Shown: positions 8,230 through 17,963, counted from the first letter of the stretch. The stretch: DNA of 64,000 bases from Spirochaetales bacterium (GCA_015075425.1 JABTUL010000002.1:682001-746000), one strand, 5' to 3'. Notes: generated by a model from the letters alone, not told the origin. Program-made: numbers and translations.

Positions 8230-10611
8230 ATGAAACACCTTTCCGTCACCATTTCCATTTTCCTCCTTGTTGCTTGCTCCGGATCTCAGCGCCGGGAAAA
8301 GGGAGCGGGCACGGTAGATCGGCCCACCGTGGTCCTGTGGCCCTTTGAGAACCGCGGCCCTGTCGAAATGAATAGCTTTGGCGCGGGCTGGCTTGAGCTG
8401 ACAGAAGCCCTGCTTTACAGCCAGCCGGAGCTGGACCCCCTTCCGCATCGAACTCTTGCCTCCATGATCCTGGAAATCGCCGGCAATAAACCATCGGAAT
8501 CCACACTGCTGGCTCTGGCCCGCACCATGGGAGCCGATTTTTTGCTCAAAGGTTCGTATCACTTAAATACTACCCGACTCGTGATTCGCAGCGAACTCTT
8601 TGATCTGCGTGGCCGCACATCCGTGCAGAAAGAAAGCCATACTGTGGATCCCGAACAGGTACACACCGTTCCGGATCTATTGATGAACGATCTGGCTCTT
8701 GAACTTGAGCTCACTCCCAAGAAAGATTTATTACAGATTGATTTAAAAACATTTCATGATCTTTCCGATGCCCTGATGCTTTCGCGCAACAACAAAGGTG
8801 CCGCCTACGAACTCCTGCGCAAAGAAAAAGTCGATGTTCTTCTGCCGCAGGCCAGGGATCTGGCCCTGGCATTGTATTTTGAACTTTTCCCGGCTTCAGG
8901 CACGTACAAACTTGCGGAACAATGGAAAGGCGATGGATTTCGTTTGCAGCGTCAGGACCTGGCACGGCAGGGAGATTTGCTGGAACACTTCGGTCGCCAG
9001 CGCCTTCTGGAACTGAAGTACAATGATGCAGAAGCCTATTTAACCTTCGCGGAGGAAGTGATCAGAACGACGGGACTGCAGACATCGCTTCTGAATGTGC
9101 GTGTTCTGGAAACGCGTGGCAGCCTGGCGTACAGACGACAGAATCGCATGCTGGCCTTCAGCTACTTTAAGCAGGCAGAAGAAATCCTGGAGAGGCTGGG
9201 CCGCGAGAAGACTTTGTTTCATATCAAAAATCTGATCGGAGCCGGTTCTGTGTACGCAGCCGGCGAACAATACGATTTGAGTCAGAAATACTTTGTGGAA
9301 GCTCGCAGCCAGCTCACAGCTATGAATCTCAAGGAAAGCGCACTTTATGCTACGGTGCTTTATAACCTGGGGAATCTGCGCCTCTTTCAGGGAGATGTCG
9401 ATGGTGCTCTGCAATTCTACGACGAATCCCGCGACGTTCTCCTTTTCCTGGGACTTGCGAACAGCAGGCTTTTTCTGATGACTACGGCCAATATGGGTGC
9501 TGCTTTTTTCACAGCCTCGGATTATGAAAATGCCCTGTCCTATCTGGATCGGGCAGCGGCTGCCGCGCCGGCGCTGGGCTTTCGCAAAGAATCGCTCTAC
9601 CGGGACATCCGCTACAATCTGGTGCTGGCCGCGCATACCTATGCTGATGCCATGGCTGCAAAAGTCCTGACCCTGGACGAACTCCCGGAAAGTGAAGCGG
9701 AGAAAGAACGCAGTAAATTCAAGCTGGCGACCATCAAGAAACTGCTACCGGACTTCATGCTGAGTGATCCTCTGAATCTTCCCCTGATGCAACTTGCCGA
9801 TTGCGCCCTGCCTGTAGAAATGCCGGTTAAGAATGATATCTTTCGCACCGGTGAAGAGTATCGCACCGTCCGCAGCTACACAGGTCAGTATTCTCTGGTG
9901 GAACAAAAGCAGGAAGTAAAGACGCGCACATTCGATGGCCGACTGGATGATACCAACGTCATGCTTCGTGATCTGTTCAATCCGGAAATAACCCACCGCG
10001 AACTGCGATTTCTCCGCTCTGTCCTCCTGCCGGGAAAACAACAGCCGGACGGGAGCGGTACCGTTTTTATTGATATCGGACCGGCCGTTGCCCATGCTCG
10101 CTTTCCCGCCATAACCTCGCGCAACGTTGCCCGCGATTTTCCCGGGATGAAGGTTGTTGCTCTGGATCTGCCCGGACAAATGCGTATCTATCGCCGCCAC
10201 ATTCCTGTGTATCTCAAACGCCAGATCCAGAACCATAAGAATCTGTACTTTTTACAGGGAGACGGAATCAAATCTCTGTTGGAGCAGATGCAGGTCGCCG
10301 AGAACTGGATCTTTGAAGACCGCGAGCGCTTTGAGATCACCACAGAAACGGTGATCATCCGTGCCGCTAACTCCATCGATATTTACGTTCACTGGTCAGA
10401 GGTTGAGCCGGCCTTACGGCAGATGGCCCAGGATTTTGAAAAAAATCCGGTGCTCCTGTTTTTCAATCGAGGAATTCTTGTGAAACCGGCCGGCAGTTTG
10501 CGCTTCGATGTCGTTGGCTACATTTCTATCAGAGGTTTTCACCATTATATGAATATCCTGGACCGGGAAGGCGAGGAACCGTATCGTCTATTTAATCTGG
10601 TGGACGATTAA
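8230..10611 (+). CDS. TPR lipoprotein with methyltransferase-like C-terminal domain
   Basis: 793 residues. A signal peptide ends in the lipobox LLVAC (Cys 16). Residues about 30-170 form an alpha/beta domain of the kind found before TPR arrays (FlgO/CsgG-like, 'VVLWPFENRG', 'GADFLLKGSY'). Residues about 170-480 contain tetratricopeptide helices with recognisable repeats ('YNLGNLRLFQGDVDGALQFYDESRDV', 'ANMGAAFFTASDYENALSYLDRA'). Residues about 600-793 resemble a Rossmann methyltransferase: 'FIDIGPA' with Gly 617, then 'VVALDLPG'. An exported SAM methyltransferase would have no obvious SAM supply, so this domain may be structural. It heads a co-directional run, 27 bp before the next gene. Function is unknown. 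Confidence 0.7.
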   Translation: MKHLSVTISIFLLVACSGSQRREKGAGTVDRPTVVLWPFENRGPVEMNSFGAGWLELTEALLYSQPELDPLPHRTLASMILEIAGNKPSESTLLALARTMGADFLLKGSYHLNTTRLVIRSELFDLRGRTSVQKESHTVDPEQVHTVPDLLMNDLALELELTPKKDLLQIDLKTFHDLSDALMLSRNNKGAAYELLRKEKVDVLLPQARDLALALYFELFPASGTYKLAEQWKGDGFRLQRQDLARQGDLLEHFGRQRLLELKYNDAEAYLTFAEEVIRTTGLQTSLLNVRVLETRGSLAYRRQNRMLAFSYFKQAEEILERLGREKTLFHIKNLIGAGSVYAAGEQYDLSQKYFVEARSQLTAMNLKESALYATVLYNLGNLRLFQGDVDGALQFYDESRDVLLFLGLANSRLFLMTTANMGAAFFTASDYENALSYLDRAAAAAPALGFRKESLYRDIRYNLVLAAHTYADAMAAKVLTLDELPESEAEKERSKFKLATIKKLLPDFMLSDPLNLPLMQLADCALPVEMPVKNDIFRTGEEYRTVRSYTGQYSLVEQKQEVKTRTFDGRLDDTNVMLRDLFNPEITHRELRFLRSVLLPGKQQPDGSGTVFIDIGPAVAHARFPAITSRNVARDFPGMKVVALDLPGQMRIYRRHIPVYLKRQIQNHKNLYFLQGDGIKSLLEQMQVAENWIFEDRERFEITTETVIIRAANSIDIYVHWSEVEPALRQMAQDFEKNPVLLFFNRGILVKPAGSLRFDVVGYISIRGFHHYMNILDREGEEPYRLFNLVDD

Positions 10612-10638
10612 GTCCGATGAATAAAGAATAGGCGCAGG

Positions 10639-11592
10639 ATGAAAATCAAGCTCTGGGGAGTACGGGGTTCTTTGCCCACGCCAATGGGAGTCGATGAATA
10701 TCGAACCAAACTCACCTCCGCTCTGGAGGATGCCCGTTCCATTTACCGCAACAATCCGCAGCTGACACCGGCCCAGATTTACCAGGCAATGTCCTGGAAG
10801 TATAAAGCGGTAATCGGCGGAGAAACAACCTGCGTGACCGTTGAAGGTGCAGATAACACCGTACTCGTTATGGATCTGGGTAGTGGTGCCCGGATGCTGG
10901 GCGATCAACTGTCAAAGAAATCGGGTGCCAGAGAAATCAATGTTCTGTTAACTCATACGCACTGGGATCATATTCAGGGCTGGCCCTATTTTGCTCCTGC
11001 CTACGATCCAGACTGTACCATCCATTTCTATTCCTGTCTTGATAATCTACCGGAGCGAATGGACCGATTGTTGCACAGGTCTCACAATCAGATCACCATG
11101 GCGGAGATTCCGGCTCGCATTCATTTTCACAGTGTTACCGCAGGCGATTCCTTCCAGATTGGGAATTTCAAAGTGGAAACGCAGTCCTTGATCCATCCTG
11201 GCGGCTGTACGTCCTACCGGGTCAAAGAAGGAGACCGATCCTTCATTTTTGCGACAGATACTGAATTCTACGGGCCGGAACTATCCCGACTTATCATAGA
11301 ATACTTCTCCTTTTTCCAGGAAGCGGATCTTATGATCATGGATGCACAGTATTCCCTGGCAGAAGCTGAGCAAAAGAAAGGTTGGGGACATACTGCGATG
11401 ACCATCGCTGTGGACTGCTCCCTTCACTGGCGAGTCAAACATCTGGTACTGACCCATCATGAACCTGCGCATTCAGATGAAGTGATTCATGAACTGTACC
11501 GCAAAGCCGCATCGTACCTGGATGCGCACGGAAACTCCGATCAGCTGCTAAACGTAACCCTTGCTCGCGAGGGAGACGAATATGTCCTTTGA
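10639..11592 (+). CDS. Metallo-beta-lactamase-fold hydrolase
   Basis: 317 residues. The zinc motif is '[14 protein letters not shown]' (HxHxDH, about residues 105-115), with further ligands likely in 'SLIHPGGC', 'FATDTE', 'MDAQYS' and '[10 protein letters not shown]'. The N-terminus '[13 protein letters not shown]' is characteristic of the subgroup related to PhnP and cyclic-nucleotide or phosphodiester hydrolases. It is cytoplasmic, with no signal peptide. A cyclic-nucleotide phosphodiesterase role is attractive because two cNMP-binding proteins end the same gene run, but this is inference. Its stop overlaps the chemoreceptor start by 11 bp. Confidence 0.82.
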   Translation: MKIKLWGVRGSLPTPMGVDEYRTKLTSALEDARSIYRNNPQLTPAQIYQAMSWKYKAVIGGETTCVTVEGADNTVLVMDLGSGARMLGDQLSKKSGAREINVLLTHTHWDHIQGWPYFAPAYDPDCTIHFYSCLDNLPERMDRLLHRSHNQITMAEIPARIHFHSVTAGDSFQIGNFKVETQSLIHPGGCTSYRVKEGDRSFIFATDTEFYGPELSRLIIEYFSFFQEADLMIMDAQYSLAEAEQKKGWGHTAMTIAVDCSLHWRVKHLVLTHHEPAHSDEVIHELYRKAASYLDAHGNSDQLLNVTLAREGDEYVL

Positions 11593-13168
11593 TGTCAAAG
11601 TTGAACTGGAACTCAAAGGCGAACGGCTGGCCAACAAGCTAAGACTTTTTCTTACTCTTTTCTTTGCCATAGGTTCCGGACTGGCCTACGCGGGCGGTCA
11701 GATTGATGATGTTTTCCATTTCTATATTATGGCGGTGGGATTCTATTTTCTGATGTATCTTTTCACAGCGTACTGGCTGCGAAAAAACTGGTACCACAGC
11801 TCAATTAAATACTATGTAACCATTTTTGAATACTTTGCTCTGTACCTGGTGAATTTTTCTTTTCTGCTCATGCCTCATCCTTACAACTGGATCGGAAGCT
11901 TTAACAATCCCGGCCGCTTTGCCATCTATTTTCTTTTTCTGGGCATGGCTGGATCTCGTTTTGCTCCCCGGCTGGTTTATCTGTCCGGGGGTCTGGCCAT
12001 ACTTTCGCATTTCAGTCTGATGATCCTCTCCGGTCTCAAGCCGGAAATCAGTGTGGTATTTTCCGTCATCGGAGAACCGAACAATCGTCAGGTTCCTTTA
12101 CTTTCGCTTATTATTGATGTGATGTTTCTTTCTGCGATGACCGTCCTCATAGCAGCCGTTTCCCGCTACTCGCGCGATCTGGTCGCCGAAGCCCAGGAAG
12201 CCCGCCAATCTGCGGCGGGGAATCTTGCCAATCTGGAAAGCATGTTTCAAACCGCCCGCCTGAACATAACGGAATTGAGTACAGCGCTGGGCACTCTGAG
12301 TGAAATCACCCGCCGCAATGAAGAGGCGAGCAGCGATCAGCTCGTCAGCGTTGAAGAAACATCGGCTACGATGGAGGAAATGAGCGCTTCCATTCAGGGT
12401 GTTGCCGATCAAGCAGACCGGCAATACCAGCTGGGGGAGCAGAATTCTGCCAATATGCAGACGTTGCTCAATCTGGTAGAACGTCTGAAAAACTCAAGTG
12501 ACACGGCCCGCAAAAATGGGCAATTAACTCTCCAGAATGCAGAAGAAGGTGAGAAGGAACTGGGCCGGGCAGTGGATGGGATCAGTCGCATTGAAAAGGG
12601 ATCCAAAGAAATTACGGAAATCGTTACAGTGATCAATGAAATCGCGGAGAAGATCAATCTGCTGGCATTGAATGCTGCAATTGAAGCGGCCCGCGCCGGA
12701 CAGGAGGGGCGGGGATTTGCTGTCGTGGCTCAAGAAATGGGAAAACTGGCGGAAATGTCGGCCAACAATGCCGGAACCATTGCTCGATTGATCCATTCGG
12801 CGCAAAAAGATACCAGCGATGGAGTGGAAGCCATCAGCAATACCCTGTCAGCGATCCAGAACATCGTCACCGGCATCAAAGACATTGTAACAACGGTTGC
12901 CGACTTGAACGCTCTGGCACAGAAACAGGAAGAGAACGCGCATGCTACGGAGAAAAGCAGCGAAAACTTCAAGCGCAGTGCCCGTGAAATTCGCGATGCA
13001 GCCCGTGAACTTTCCGGCGGCGGCTCAGAAATTCTCAAAGCGATGGATATCATCAACAACAGCGCAGAGAAGTTCAAAGATTCGACGGAAAGCCTGGCGC
13101 AGATGGCCCGCAGTCTACATAGAATTCTGGATCGACTCAAGGAATCTACCTCCGGGTCGGATCATTGA
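11582..13168 (+). CDS. Methyl-accepting chemotaxis protein with six-helix membrane domain
   Basis: 528 residues from the ATG at 11582, chosen because GAGGGAGA lies just upstream; an earlier in-frame ATG at 11561 is also possible. About six transmembrane helices fill residues 15-205 with short loops, so there is no large periplasmic sensor and no clear HAMP domain. The C-terminal coiled coil holds the signalling hairpin '[36 protein letters not shown]', the most conserved chemoreceptor segment, which contacts CheA and CheW. The membrane domain may sense lipids, electron flow or small hydrophobic signals. It is embedded between metabolic genes, overlapping both neighbours. Confidence 0.93.
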   Translation: MSFDVKVELELKGERLANKLRLFLTLFFAIGSGLAYAGGQIDDVFHFYIMAVGFYFLMYLFTAYWLRKNWYHSSIKYYVTIFEYFALYLVNFSFLLMPHPYNWIGSFNNPGRFAIYFLFLGMAGSRFAPRLVYLSGGLAILSHFSLMILSGLKPEISVVFSVIGEPNNRQVPLLSLIIDVMFLSAMTVLIAAVSRYSRDLVAEAQEARQSAAGNLANLESMFQTARLNITELSTALGTLSEITRRNEEASSDQLVSVEETSATMEEMSASIQGVADQADRQYQLGEQNSANMQTLLNLVERLKNSSDTARKNGQLTLQNAEEGEKELGRAVDGISRIEKGSKEITEIVTVINEIAEKINLLALNAAIEAARAGQEGRGFAVVAQEMGKLAEMSANNAGTIARLIHSAQKDTSDGVEAISNTLSAIQNIVTGIKDIVTTVADLNALAQKQEENAHATEKSSENFKRSAREIRDAARELSGGGSEILKAMDIINNSAEKFKDSTESLAQMARSLHRILDRLKESTSGSDH

Positions 13169-14988
13169 GTTACCGCACTCTGGCCCAGGCTGTTCGCGAT
13201 CTTCAGCGAACAGGACAGCTTGTTGTCCTTGATGATGAAATCGATCCCGACCAGGAAATGGCTGCCGTCCACCGCCGCATCTTTGCGGCTTCCGGTCCGG
13301 CCGTACTCTACCGGCGCGTCCGCGGCACTTCCTTTCCGGCAGTATCCAATCTCTTCGGGACAGTAGAACGGGCCCGTTTCCTGCTGCGCCATGCCTATCG
13401 TTCCGTGGAAGCCCTGATTGCGGCGCGGGCAACCCCGGAACTGCTGGCCACGCGTCCACTGCAGGTTCTGCGGGCTGCACGGGCGGCCCTTCATGCGCTA
13501 CCCGTCCCGGCCCTGGCGCGCGGCGTTCGGGTAGCCACCACCAACATCTCGAACCTTCCCATGATCCGGGCCTGGCCGCGCGATGGTGGTGCCTATGTTT
13601 TCCTCCCCCAGGTCTGCACCACACCGCCGGGACCGGCCAGTCTACTCCGGGCCAACATAGGGATGTATCGGGTGCAAATGACCGGCGAAGCCTTTCATCC
13701 GGATGAAGAAATGGGACTCCACTACCAGATTCATCGCGGAATCGGAGTCCATCATACAGCGTACGCTCTGCGCGGTGAGCCGATGAGTGTTTCCATCTTT
13801 GTCGGCGGACCGCCCGCCCATACGCTCGCAGCCATAATGCCATTGCCGGAAGGACTTCCTGAGGCAGCCTTTGCCGGAGCGCTGGCCGGTCGCAACTTTC
13901 GCTATGTGCGCGAAGGAAGCCACCTGATCTCAACGGACGCCGACTTTTGCATTCTGGGGGAGGTTGAACCAGGCAGGGTAAAACCTGAGGGCCCTTTTGG
14001 TGATCACCTGGGCTACTACAGTCTGGCACACGATTTTCCTTTATTGAATATCAAGAAAATTTATCACAGGAAGGATGCCATCTGGCCTTTCACCATCGTG
14101 GGACGGCCGCCTCAAGAGGATACTGTCTTTGGTCATCTGATCCATGAGCTAACCGCGCCCATGGCTCCTCGTGTTCTGCCCGGTGTGCAGGGACTGCACG
14201 CCGTCGATGCGGCTGGCGTTCATCCATTGCTTCTCGCTGTGGGCAGTGAGCGCTACGCTCCTTTTTCTGAACGCAGGCCGATGGAACTCAATACGATTGC
14301 TTGCTCGATATTGGGCTTTGGCCAGGCATCCCTGGCCAAGTACCTCTTCCTCGCCGCCGGAGAAGATCAACCACCCGATATGCATGACATCATCGACTTT
14401 GTGCAGCATATCCTCAGGCGAATCGATTTCAAACGCGATATCCATTTCCATACCGGAACCACAATCGACACGCTGGATTACTCCGGCACCGGCCTGAACG
14501 AAGGCAGTAAAATGGTGCTTGTGGCAGCCGGAGCCGAGCGGCGGGTTTTGGCAGACACATGGACCACAGAACTGCGGCTTCCGTCTTATCTTTACGCAGC
14601 CGGAATTTTACTCCTGGAAGGACCCCCATTTCAGGATTACAGCACAGCCGCCGCCCGGTGCCCGGAGTACGCGGGTCTTGTGTATGAAACGTACAGAGCT
14701 TCCTCCGCAAAAATTGCTCTGGTGATTCTTGTGGATGATATATCGTTTTGTAAACAAAATATTAACAACCTTCTCTGGGTTGCCTTTACTCGTTCCAATC
14801 CTTCTCATGATGTCTATGGAGGGCGGGCAGAGCACCGTTTCAAACACTGGGAATGCGATGAACCACTGCTTATAGATGCAAGAAGCAAGCCCCACCATGC
14901 CCCGCCTCTGGAAGAAGATCCCGAAATCACGCGTCGGATGGACCGATGGTTTGGACCGGGCCGGCCGTTGCATCCGTTTGCTGCCTGA
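13165..14988 (+). CDS. ubiD: UbiD-family decarboxylase
   Basis: 607 residues from a TTG that overlaps the chemoreceptor stop (TTGA). UbiD enzymes use prenylated FMN to decarboxylate aromatic or alpha,beta-unsaturated acids. Visible hallmarks are '[23 protein letters not shown]' (prFMN and metal site region), '[17 protein letters not shown]', '[12 protein letters not shown]' with the conserved acidic pair near the active site, and '[12 protein letters not shown]'. Length fits the family, although it is longer than the E. coli enzyme. No ubiX prenyltransferase is in the window, so cofactor must be made elsewhere. The thiolase and DUF35 genes downstream hint at a role in degrading an unsaturated or aromatic acid rather than ubiquinone synthesis; this is inference. 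Confidence 0.93.
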   Translation: MSYRTLAQAVRDLQRTGQLVVLDDEIDPDQEMAAVHRRIFAASGPAVLYRRVRGTSFPAVSNLFGTVERARFLLRHAYRSVEALIAARATPELLATRPLQVLRAARAALHALPVPALARGVRVATTNISNLPMIRAWPRDGGAYVFLPQVCTTPPGPASLLRANIGMYRVQMTGEAFHPDEEMGLHYQIHRGIGVHHTAYALRGEPMSVSIFVGGPPAHTLAAIMPLPEGLPEAAFAGALAGRNFRYVREGSHLISTDADFCILGEVEPGRVKPEGPFGDHLGYYSLAHDFPLLNIKKIYHRKDAIWPFTIVGRPPQEDTVFGHLIHELTAPMAPRVLPGVQGLHAVDAAGVHPLLLAVGSERYAPFSERRPMELNTIACSILGFGQASLAKYLFLAAGEDQPPDMHDIIDFVQHILRRIDFKRDIHFHTGTTIDTLDYSGTGLNEGSKMVLVAAGAERRVLADTWTTELRLPSYLYAAGILLLEGPPFQDYSTAAARCPEYAGLVYETYRASSAKIALVILVDDISFCKQNINNLLWVAFTRSNPSHDVYGGRAEHRFKHWECDEPLLIDARSKPHHAPPLEEDPEITRRMDRWFGPGRPLHPFAA

Positions 14989-15117
14989 AAAACCCCCGGA
15001 TCCGGGATGCAGCGGACACCCGGAAGGGGCAGGTCTCCGAAAACCGACAGGCAGCGGACGCGCATCGGCCGCTCTGAAATTGGTTGCATCTTTTCTCCGC
15101 CAGCAGGATACTGCGCT

Positions 15118-16284
15118 ATGAGAGAAACAAGCATTGTCGGCGCTTACGAAACGCCGCATGGGGCCCACAAAGAACGCAGCCTGCGTGATCTGATTACGGA
15201 AGCAGGAAACGGTGCCATCCGCGATGCCGGCATAGATCGCAAGGAAATCCAGGCAGTGTACGTGGGAAATTATGCAGGGAATGAATTTAACGGCCAGAAT
15301 ACTCTGGGCTCCCTCGCGGCCACGGTTCTCGGACTTGGTGATCGGCCGGCTATTCGTCTGGAAGGAGCTTGTGCTTCCGGGGGTCTCGCTGTACGACAGG
15401 CCATGCTTGCAGTGGCCACCGGGCAGTATGAAACGGTGCTGGCTCTTGGTGTGGAGAAAATGAATGGGCTCGATCCAGAAAAAACCATGAACATCGTAGC
15501 CCGTGGCCAGGACCAGGATTTTGAAGGTGGTTACTGTATTTCCGGGCCTTCCGGTTTTGCCCTGAACGCTGTCCGCCATATGCATGAGTTCGGGACGACT
15601 CGCGAGCAGATGGCCATGGTAGCGGAAAAGAATTTCTATCATGGCTCATTAAATCCTTATGCCCACAAACAGCGCGCACTGCCTCTGGAAAGGATCATGA
15701 AAGCGCCCCAGGTCAGCTATCCTTTTGGCATTCATGATGTCTCCCTGGTAACGGACGCTGCTGCGGCTGTCATCATAACGACGCGCGATAAAGCCAGAGC
15801 CCTGCGACCCGATTCTGTTCGCATCCTTGGATCCGGCCAGGGAGGTGATTATTTCACCATCGCTTTGAAACATTCCTCTACAAGCTTTGCGGCTTCCGTG
15901 CGAGCAGCAGAGGAAGCTTTTCGCATGGCCGGCGTGGATCGAGCAGATATCGATGTTCTGGAATGTCATGATTGTTTCACAATTACAGAGATTATCAATA
16001 TAGAAGACCTTGGTTTCGTAGAAAAAGGTAAAGGCGGTCCCTTTACGGCGGATGGACACACTCGCCTGGGAGGCAAGCTCCCGGTGAATACGTCCGGCGG
16101 ACTCAAAGCCAAAGGGCATCCCATTGGAGCCACAGGCGTGGGACAGGTGGTGGAAATGACCTTTCAACTGCGCGATCAGGCGGACAAACGGCAGGTGAAA
16201 AATGCCACGCGTGCCATGACTCATGTTCTGGGTGGACCGGGAGCCGTCAGCGTGGTGCATATACTCGGACGCGAGGGAGCATGA
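15118..16284 (+). CDS. Thiolase, SCP2/lipid-transfer type
   Basis: 388 residues from the ATG at 15118, which has AGGA 9 bp upstream and matches the usual thiolase N-terminus; a further upstream ATG gives an unlikely extension. The nucleophile is Cys 85 in 'GACASGG', and His 334 lies in 'GHPIGATG'. The block 'ECHDCFT' is typical of SCP-x thiolases, and the second classical catalytic Cys near the C-terminus is replaced by 'VLGGPGAVSVV', also as in that group. Such enzymes cleave or form beta-ketoacyl-CoA, or act as aldol-type lyases when paired with a DUF35 partner. The next gene is exactly that partner and overlaps by 4 bp. Confidence 0.93.
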   Translation: MRETSIVGAYETPHGAHKERSLRDLITEAGNGAIRDAGIDRKEIQAVYVGNYAGNEFNGQNTLGSLAATVLGLGDRPAIRLEGACASGGLAVRQAMLAVATGQYETVLALGVEKMNGLDPEKTMNIVARGQDQDFEGGYCISGPSGFALNAVRHMHEFGTTREQMAMVAEKNFYHGSLNPYAHKQRALPLERIMKAPQVSYPFGIHDVSLVTDAAAAVIITTRDKARALRPDSVRILGSGQGGDYFTIALKHSSTSFAASVRAAEEAFRMAGVDRADIDVLECHDCFTITEIINIEDLGFVEKGKGGPFTADGHTRLGGKLPVNTSGGLKAKGHPIGATGVGQVVEMTFQLRDQADKRQVKNATRAMTHVLGGPGAVSVVHILGREGA

Positions 16285-16616
16285 TGGAAAACGGATCATT
16301 GCATGGCCTGGCCTGTGAGGATTGCGGCTTCCAGGGATTGCCGCCAGAATTTGCCTGCCCGGCCTGTGGCTCGGAAAAACTCAAAGAAGTCCAGTACTCC
16401 GGGCAGGGAGAGATCTACACCTACACAATCGTTTCCATGGGCTTTGGACACCTGGCCCGGCGGACTCCCTATGTCCTGGCCGTGGTGGAACTCAAAGAAG
16501 GTCCGCGGCTGACAACAGTGATTGAGGGCCTTGCCGGTGAGGGGGCCCGTATCGGCCTGCCCGTGCGCTACAGCCATAAGGAAGAAGGCACCGGTCCGAT
16601 TTTTGTGGCAGCCTGA
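16281..16616 (+). CDS. DUF35 OB-fold protein with N-terminal zinc ribbon
   Basis: 111 residues. A rubredoxin-like zinc ribbon uses Cys 12, 15, 26 and 29, followed by an OB-fold ('GEIYTYTIVSMGFGHLARRTPYVLAVVEL'). DUF35 proteins bridge or scaffold thiolases, hydratases and HMG-CoA synthases and pass CoA intermediates between them. Position immediately after the SCP2-type thiolase, with overlapping ATG/TGA, strongly supports a thiolase-DUF35 complex. Two ATG codons in tandem (16281, 16284) are both possible starts. Confidence 0.92.
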   Translation: MMENGSLHGLACEDCGFQGLPPEFACPACGSEKLKEVQYSGQGEIYTYTIVSMGFGHLARRTPYVLAVVELKEGPRLTTVIEGLAGEGARIGLPVRYSHKEEGTGPIFVAA

Positions 16617-16621
16617 AGATT

Positions 16622-17050
16622 TTGAATCCCCAGGTGACAGAAACCATCCGCTCTCTTGCGGGAGTCAATCTCAAAGAGGGCACGGAAATTTTCACTGAGG
16701 GTGCCATGCCGGATGATAATATGTATTTTGTGTTATCTGGGGACGTGGGCATTTTCAAAAAACGTGGTGGTGTGGACCATGAGATGGAGCGCCTGTCTAC
16801 GGGATCTTTCTTTGGAGAGATGGCGCTGATCAATGAGCGGCCCCGGCTGGCAACCGCCAGGGTCCTCTCCCGTGAGGCCCGACTGGCACGTATGAATCGG
16901 GAAATGCTGCTCAAACTGGCCGGAGTAAGTCCGGAGTTTGTTTTCATGCTGCTTAAACATGCCATCACCCGCCTTCTGGCCGCCGAAGATAAGCTGCAGC
17001 GCGTACGCGAAGAGCTTTCTACAAAAACGGGAAAACGAAAAATCTATTAA
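16622..17050 (+). CDS. Stand-alone cyclic-nucleotide-binding protein (first of tandem pair)
   Basis: 142 residues, apparently from a TTG start. It is almost entirely one cNMP-binding beta barrel with the phosphate-binding cassette 'FFGEMALINERPRLATA', which keeps the Gly, Glu and Arg needed for ligand. A short C-terminal helical tail follows ('LLAAEDKLQRVREEL'). There is no DNA-binding, kinase or channel domain, so it is a minimal sensor or adaptor. It follows the DUF35 gene by 5 bp and is similar to the next gene, suggesting tandem duplication. A partner elsewhere in the operon or the cell is likely. Confidence 0.87.
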   Translation: MNPQVTETIRSLAGVNLKEGTEIFTEGAMPDDNMYFVLSGDVGIFKKRGGVDHEMERLSTGSFFGEMALINERPRLATARVLSREARLARMNREMLLKLAGVSPEFVFMLLKHAITRLLAAEDKLQRVREELSTKTGKRKIY

Positions 17051-17064
17051 CCCGGGGTCAACCT

Positions 17065-17478
17065 TTGTCACTGAATATTTTTGAGTATGTCAACAACCTG
17101 GCTGTGGATCTGCGCAAGCAGGGAGATGTTGTGTTTCGCCAGGGCGAGGCATCAGACGGTAAAATGTATTTTGTAGCAGATGGCGAACTCAGCGTAGAGC
17201 GGACCATCGACGGAGAAACCCATGAAATCAGTCGGTTGCGCGAAGGCGATTTTTTTGGAGAGATGGCCATTTTGAACAAACAGCCACGCACGGCAACCAT
17301 CACGGTCGTGAGCAAGCAAGCCAAGATGGGTTATGTGGATGAAGGCCTCTTTCTGCGCATTGCCCGCTCCAATCCTGTTTTCAACTATTCGCTGCTCAAG
17401 CTTGTCATCCAGCGGATCGGAACGGTAGAAGATGCGATTGAATTGACCCTGGCCGAGCTCGGCCAGGGGTCCGATTAG
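17065..17478 (+). CDS. Stand-alone cyclic-nucleotide-binding protein (second of tandem pair)
   Basis: 137 residues, apparently from a TTG start, 14 bp after the first copy. The phosphate-binding cassette 'FFGEMAILNKQPRTATI' is intact. Like its neighbour it lacks an effector domain and ends in a short helix. Sequence similarity is strongest through the barrel. It ends the run of eight co-directional genes and overlaps the convergent lipoprotein gene by 4 bp; its last codons contain a 22-bp perfect palindrome. Confidence 0.87.
   Translation: MSLNIFEYVNNLAVDLRKQGDVVFRQGEASDGKMYFVADGELSVERTIDGETHEISRLREGDFFGEMAILNKQPRTATITVVSKQAKMGYVDEGLFLRIARSNPVFNYSLLKLVIQRIGTVEDAIELTLAELGQGSD
17447..17468. 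terminator. 22-bp perfect GC-rich palindrome at convergent ends
   Basis: CCCTGGCCGAG (17447-17457) is followed directly by its reverse complement, centred on GAGCTC, and outer bases extend the pairing with one bulge (GACC...GGTC). It lies in the last codons of the second cNMP gene, just before the end of a convergent gene. No U-run follows, so it may be a bidirectional hairpin that limits read-through or 3' decay rather than a textbook intrinsic terminator. Confidence 0.5.
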
Positions 17479-17963
17479 AGTTTGGCCGTGGCCAGGATCT
17501 CATACTTTGAACGAAAATTTGCTTCTTCGCTTTTAATGGCATCGTAGTCCATATTCTTTCGTGGATCCTGATCCCCGTAGTTCAGGTTGGCCTTAAAGGT
17601 CAGCTTTGGTTGATTGAGCATCAGACCCATCCTTTCTTTGGGAACAGTGCCTTTGATGACCAGAGGCCGATTCGGTGTTACGGTCACCGCTGAACCAAGC
17701 GGCGTGACTTCGCCAAAACTGCGGCTCACTGTCTTGCCGCCGTCCTTAACCCGGGCAGAAAGTCCTACCTTGACTCCGGTAACGTTCACATTGGCACCCT
17801 TGGATTCGCAGCGGGCTTCATAGGCGTAGGCATCGCCTTGAGCGCCCTTTGATTCTATAGAGCAGCGAATGGCCTCATTCTCCGCACCGGCTCGCAGGCG
17901 AGACAGATCTTCGCAGGCCAGAAAGCACAGTAGCGGAAGCGATAGGATCATATATCGTTTCAT
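17475..17963 (-). CDS. Small lipoprotein of unknown function
   Basis: 162 residues. A basic-hydrophobic signal sequence ends in 'LLCFLAC' with the lipid-attachment Cys at about residue 16. The mature part is beta-rich, with two cysteines ('IRCSIES', 'ARCESKG') that may form a disulfide, and segments such as 'VTPLGSAVTVTPNRPLVIKGTVP' typical of an immunoglobulin-like or lipocalin-like sandwich. I do not recognise a family. It is probably transcribed alone, convergent with the cNMP genes and upstream of nothing on the same strand for 90 bp. Confidence 0.75.
   Translation of the reverse strand: MKRYMILSLPLLCFLACEDLSRLRAGAENEAIRCSIESKGAQGDAYAYEARCESKGANVNVTGVKVGLSARVKDGGKTVSRSFGEVTPLGSAVTVTPNRPLVIKGTVPKERMGLMLNQPKLTFKANLNYGDQDPRKNMDYDAIKSEEANFRSKYEILATAKL

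Noticed and set aside
13115-14029. Long open frame of about 300 codons antisense to the UbiD gene
   Set aside because: It lies entirely opposite a strongly conserved gene, has an implausible Arg/Pro/Ser-rich composition and no ribosome site; it is a by-product of GC-rich codon use.
14608-15642. Open frame of about 340 codons antisense to the UbiD/thiolase junction
   Set aside because: Crosses two well-supported genes on the opposite strand and shows no family motif.
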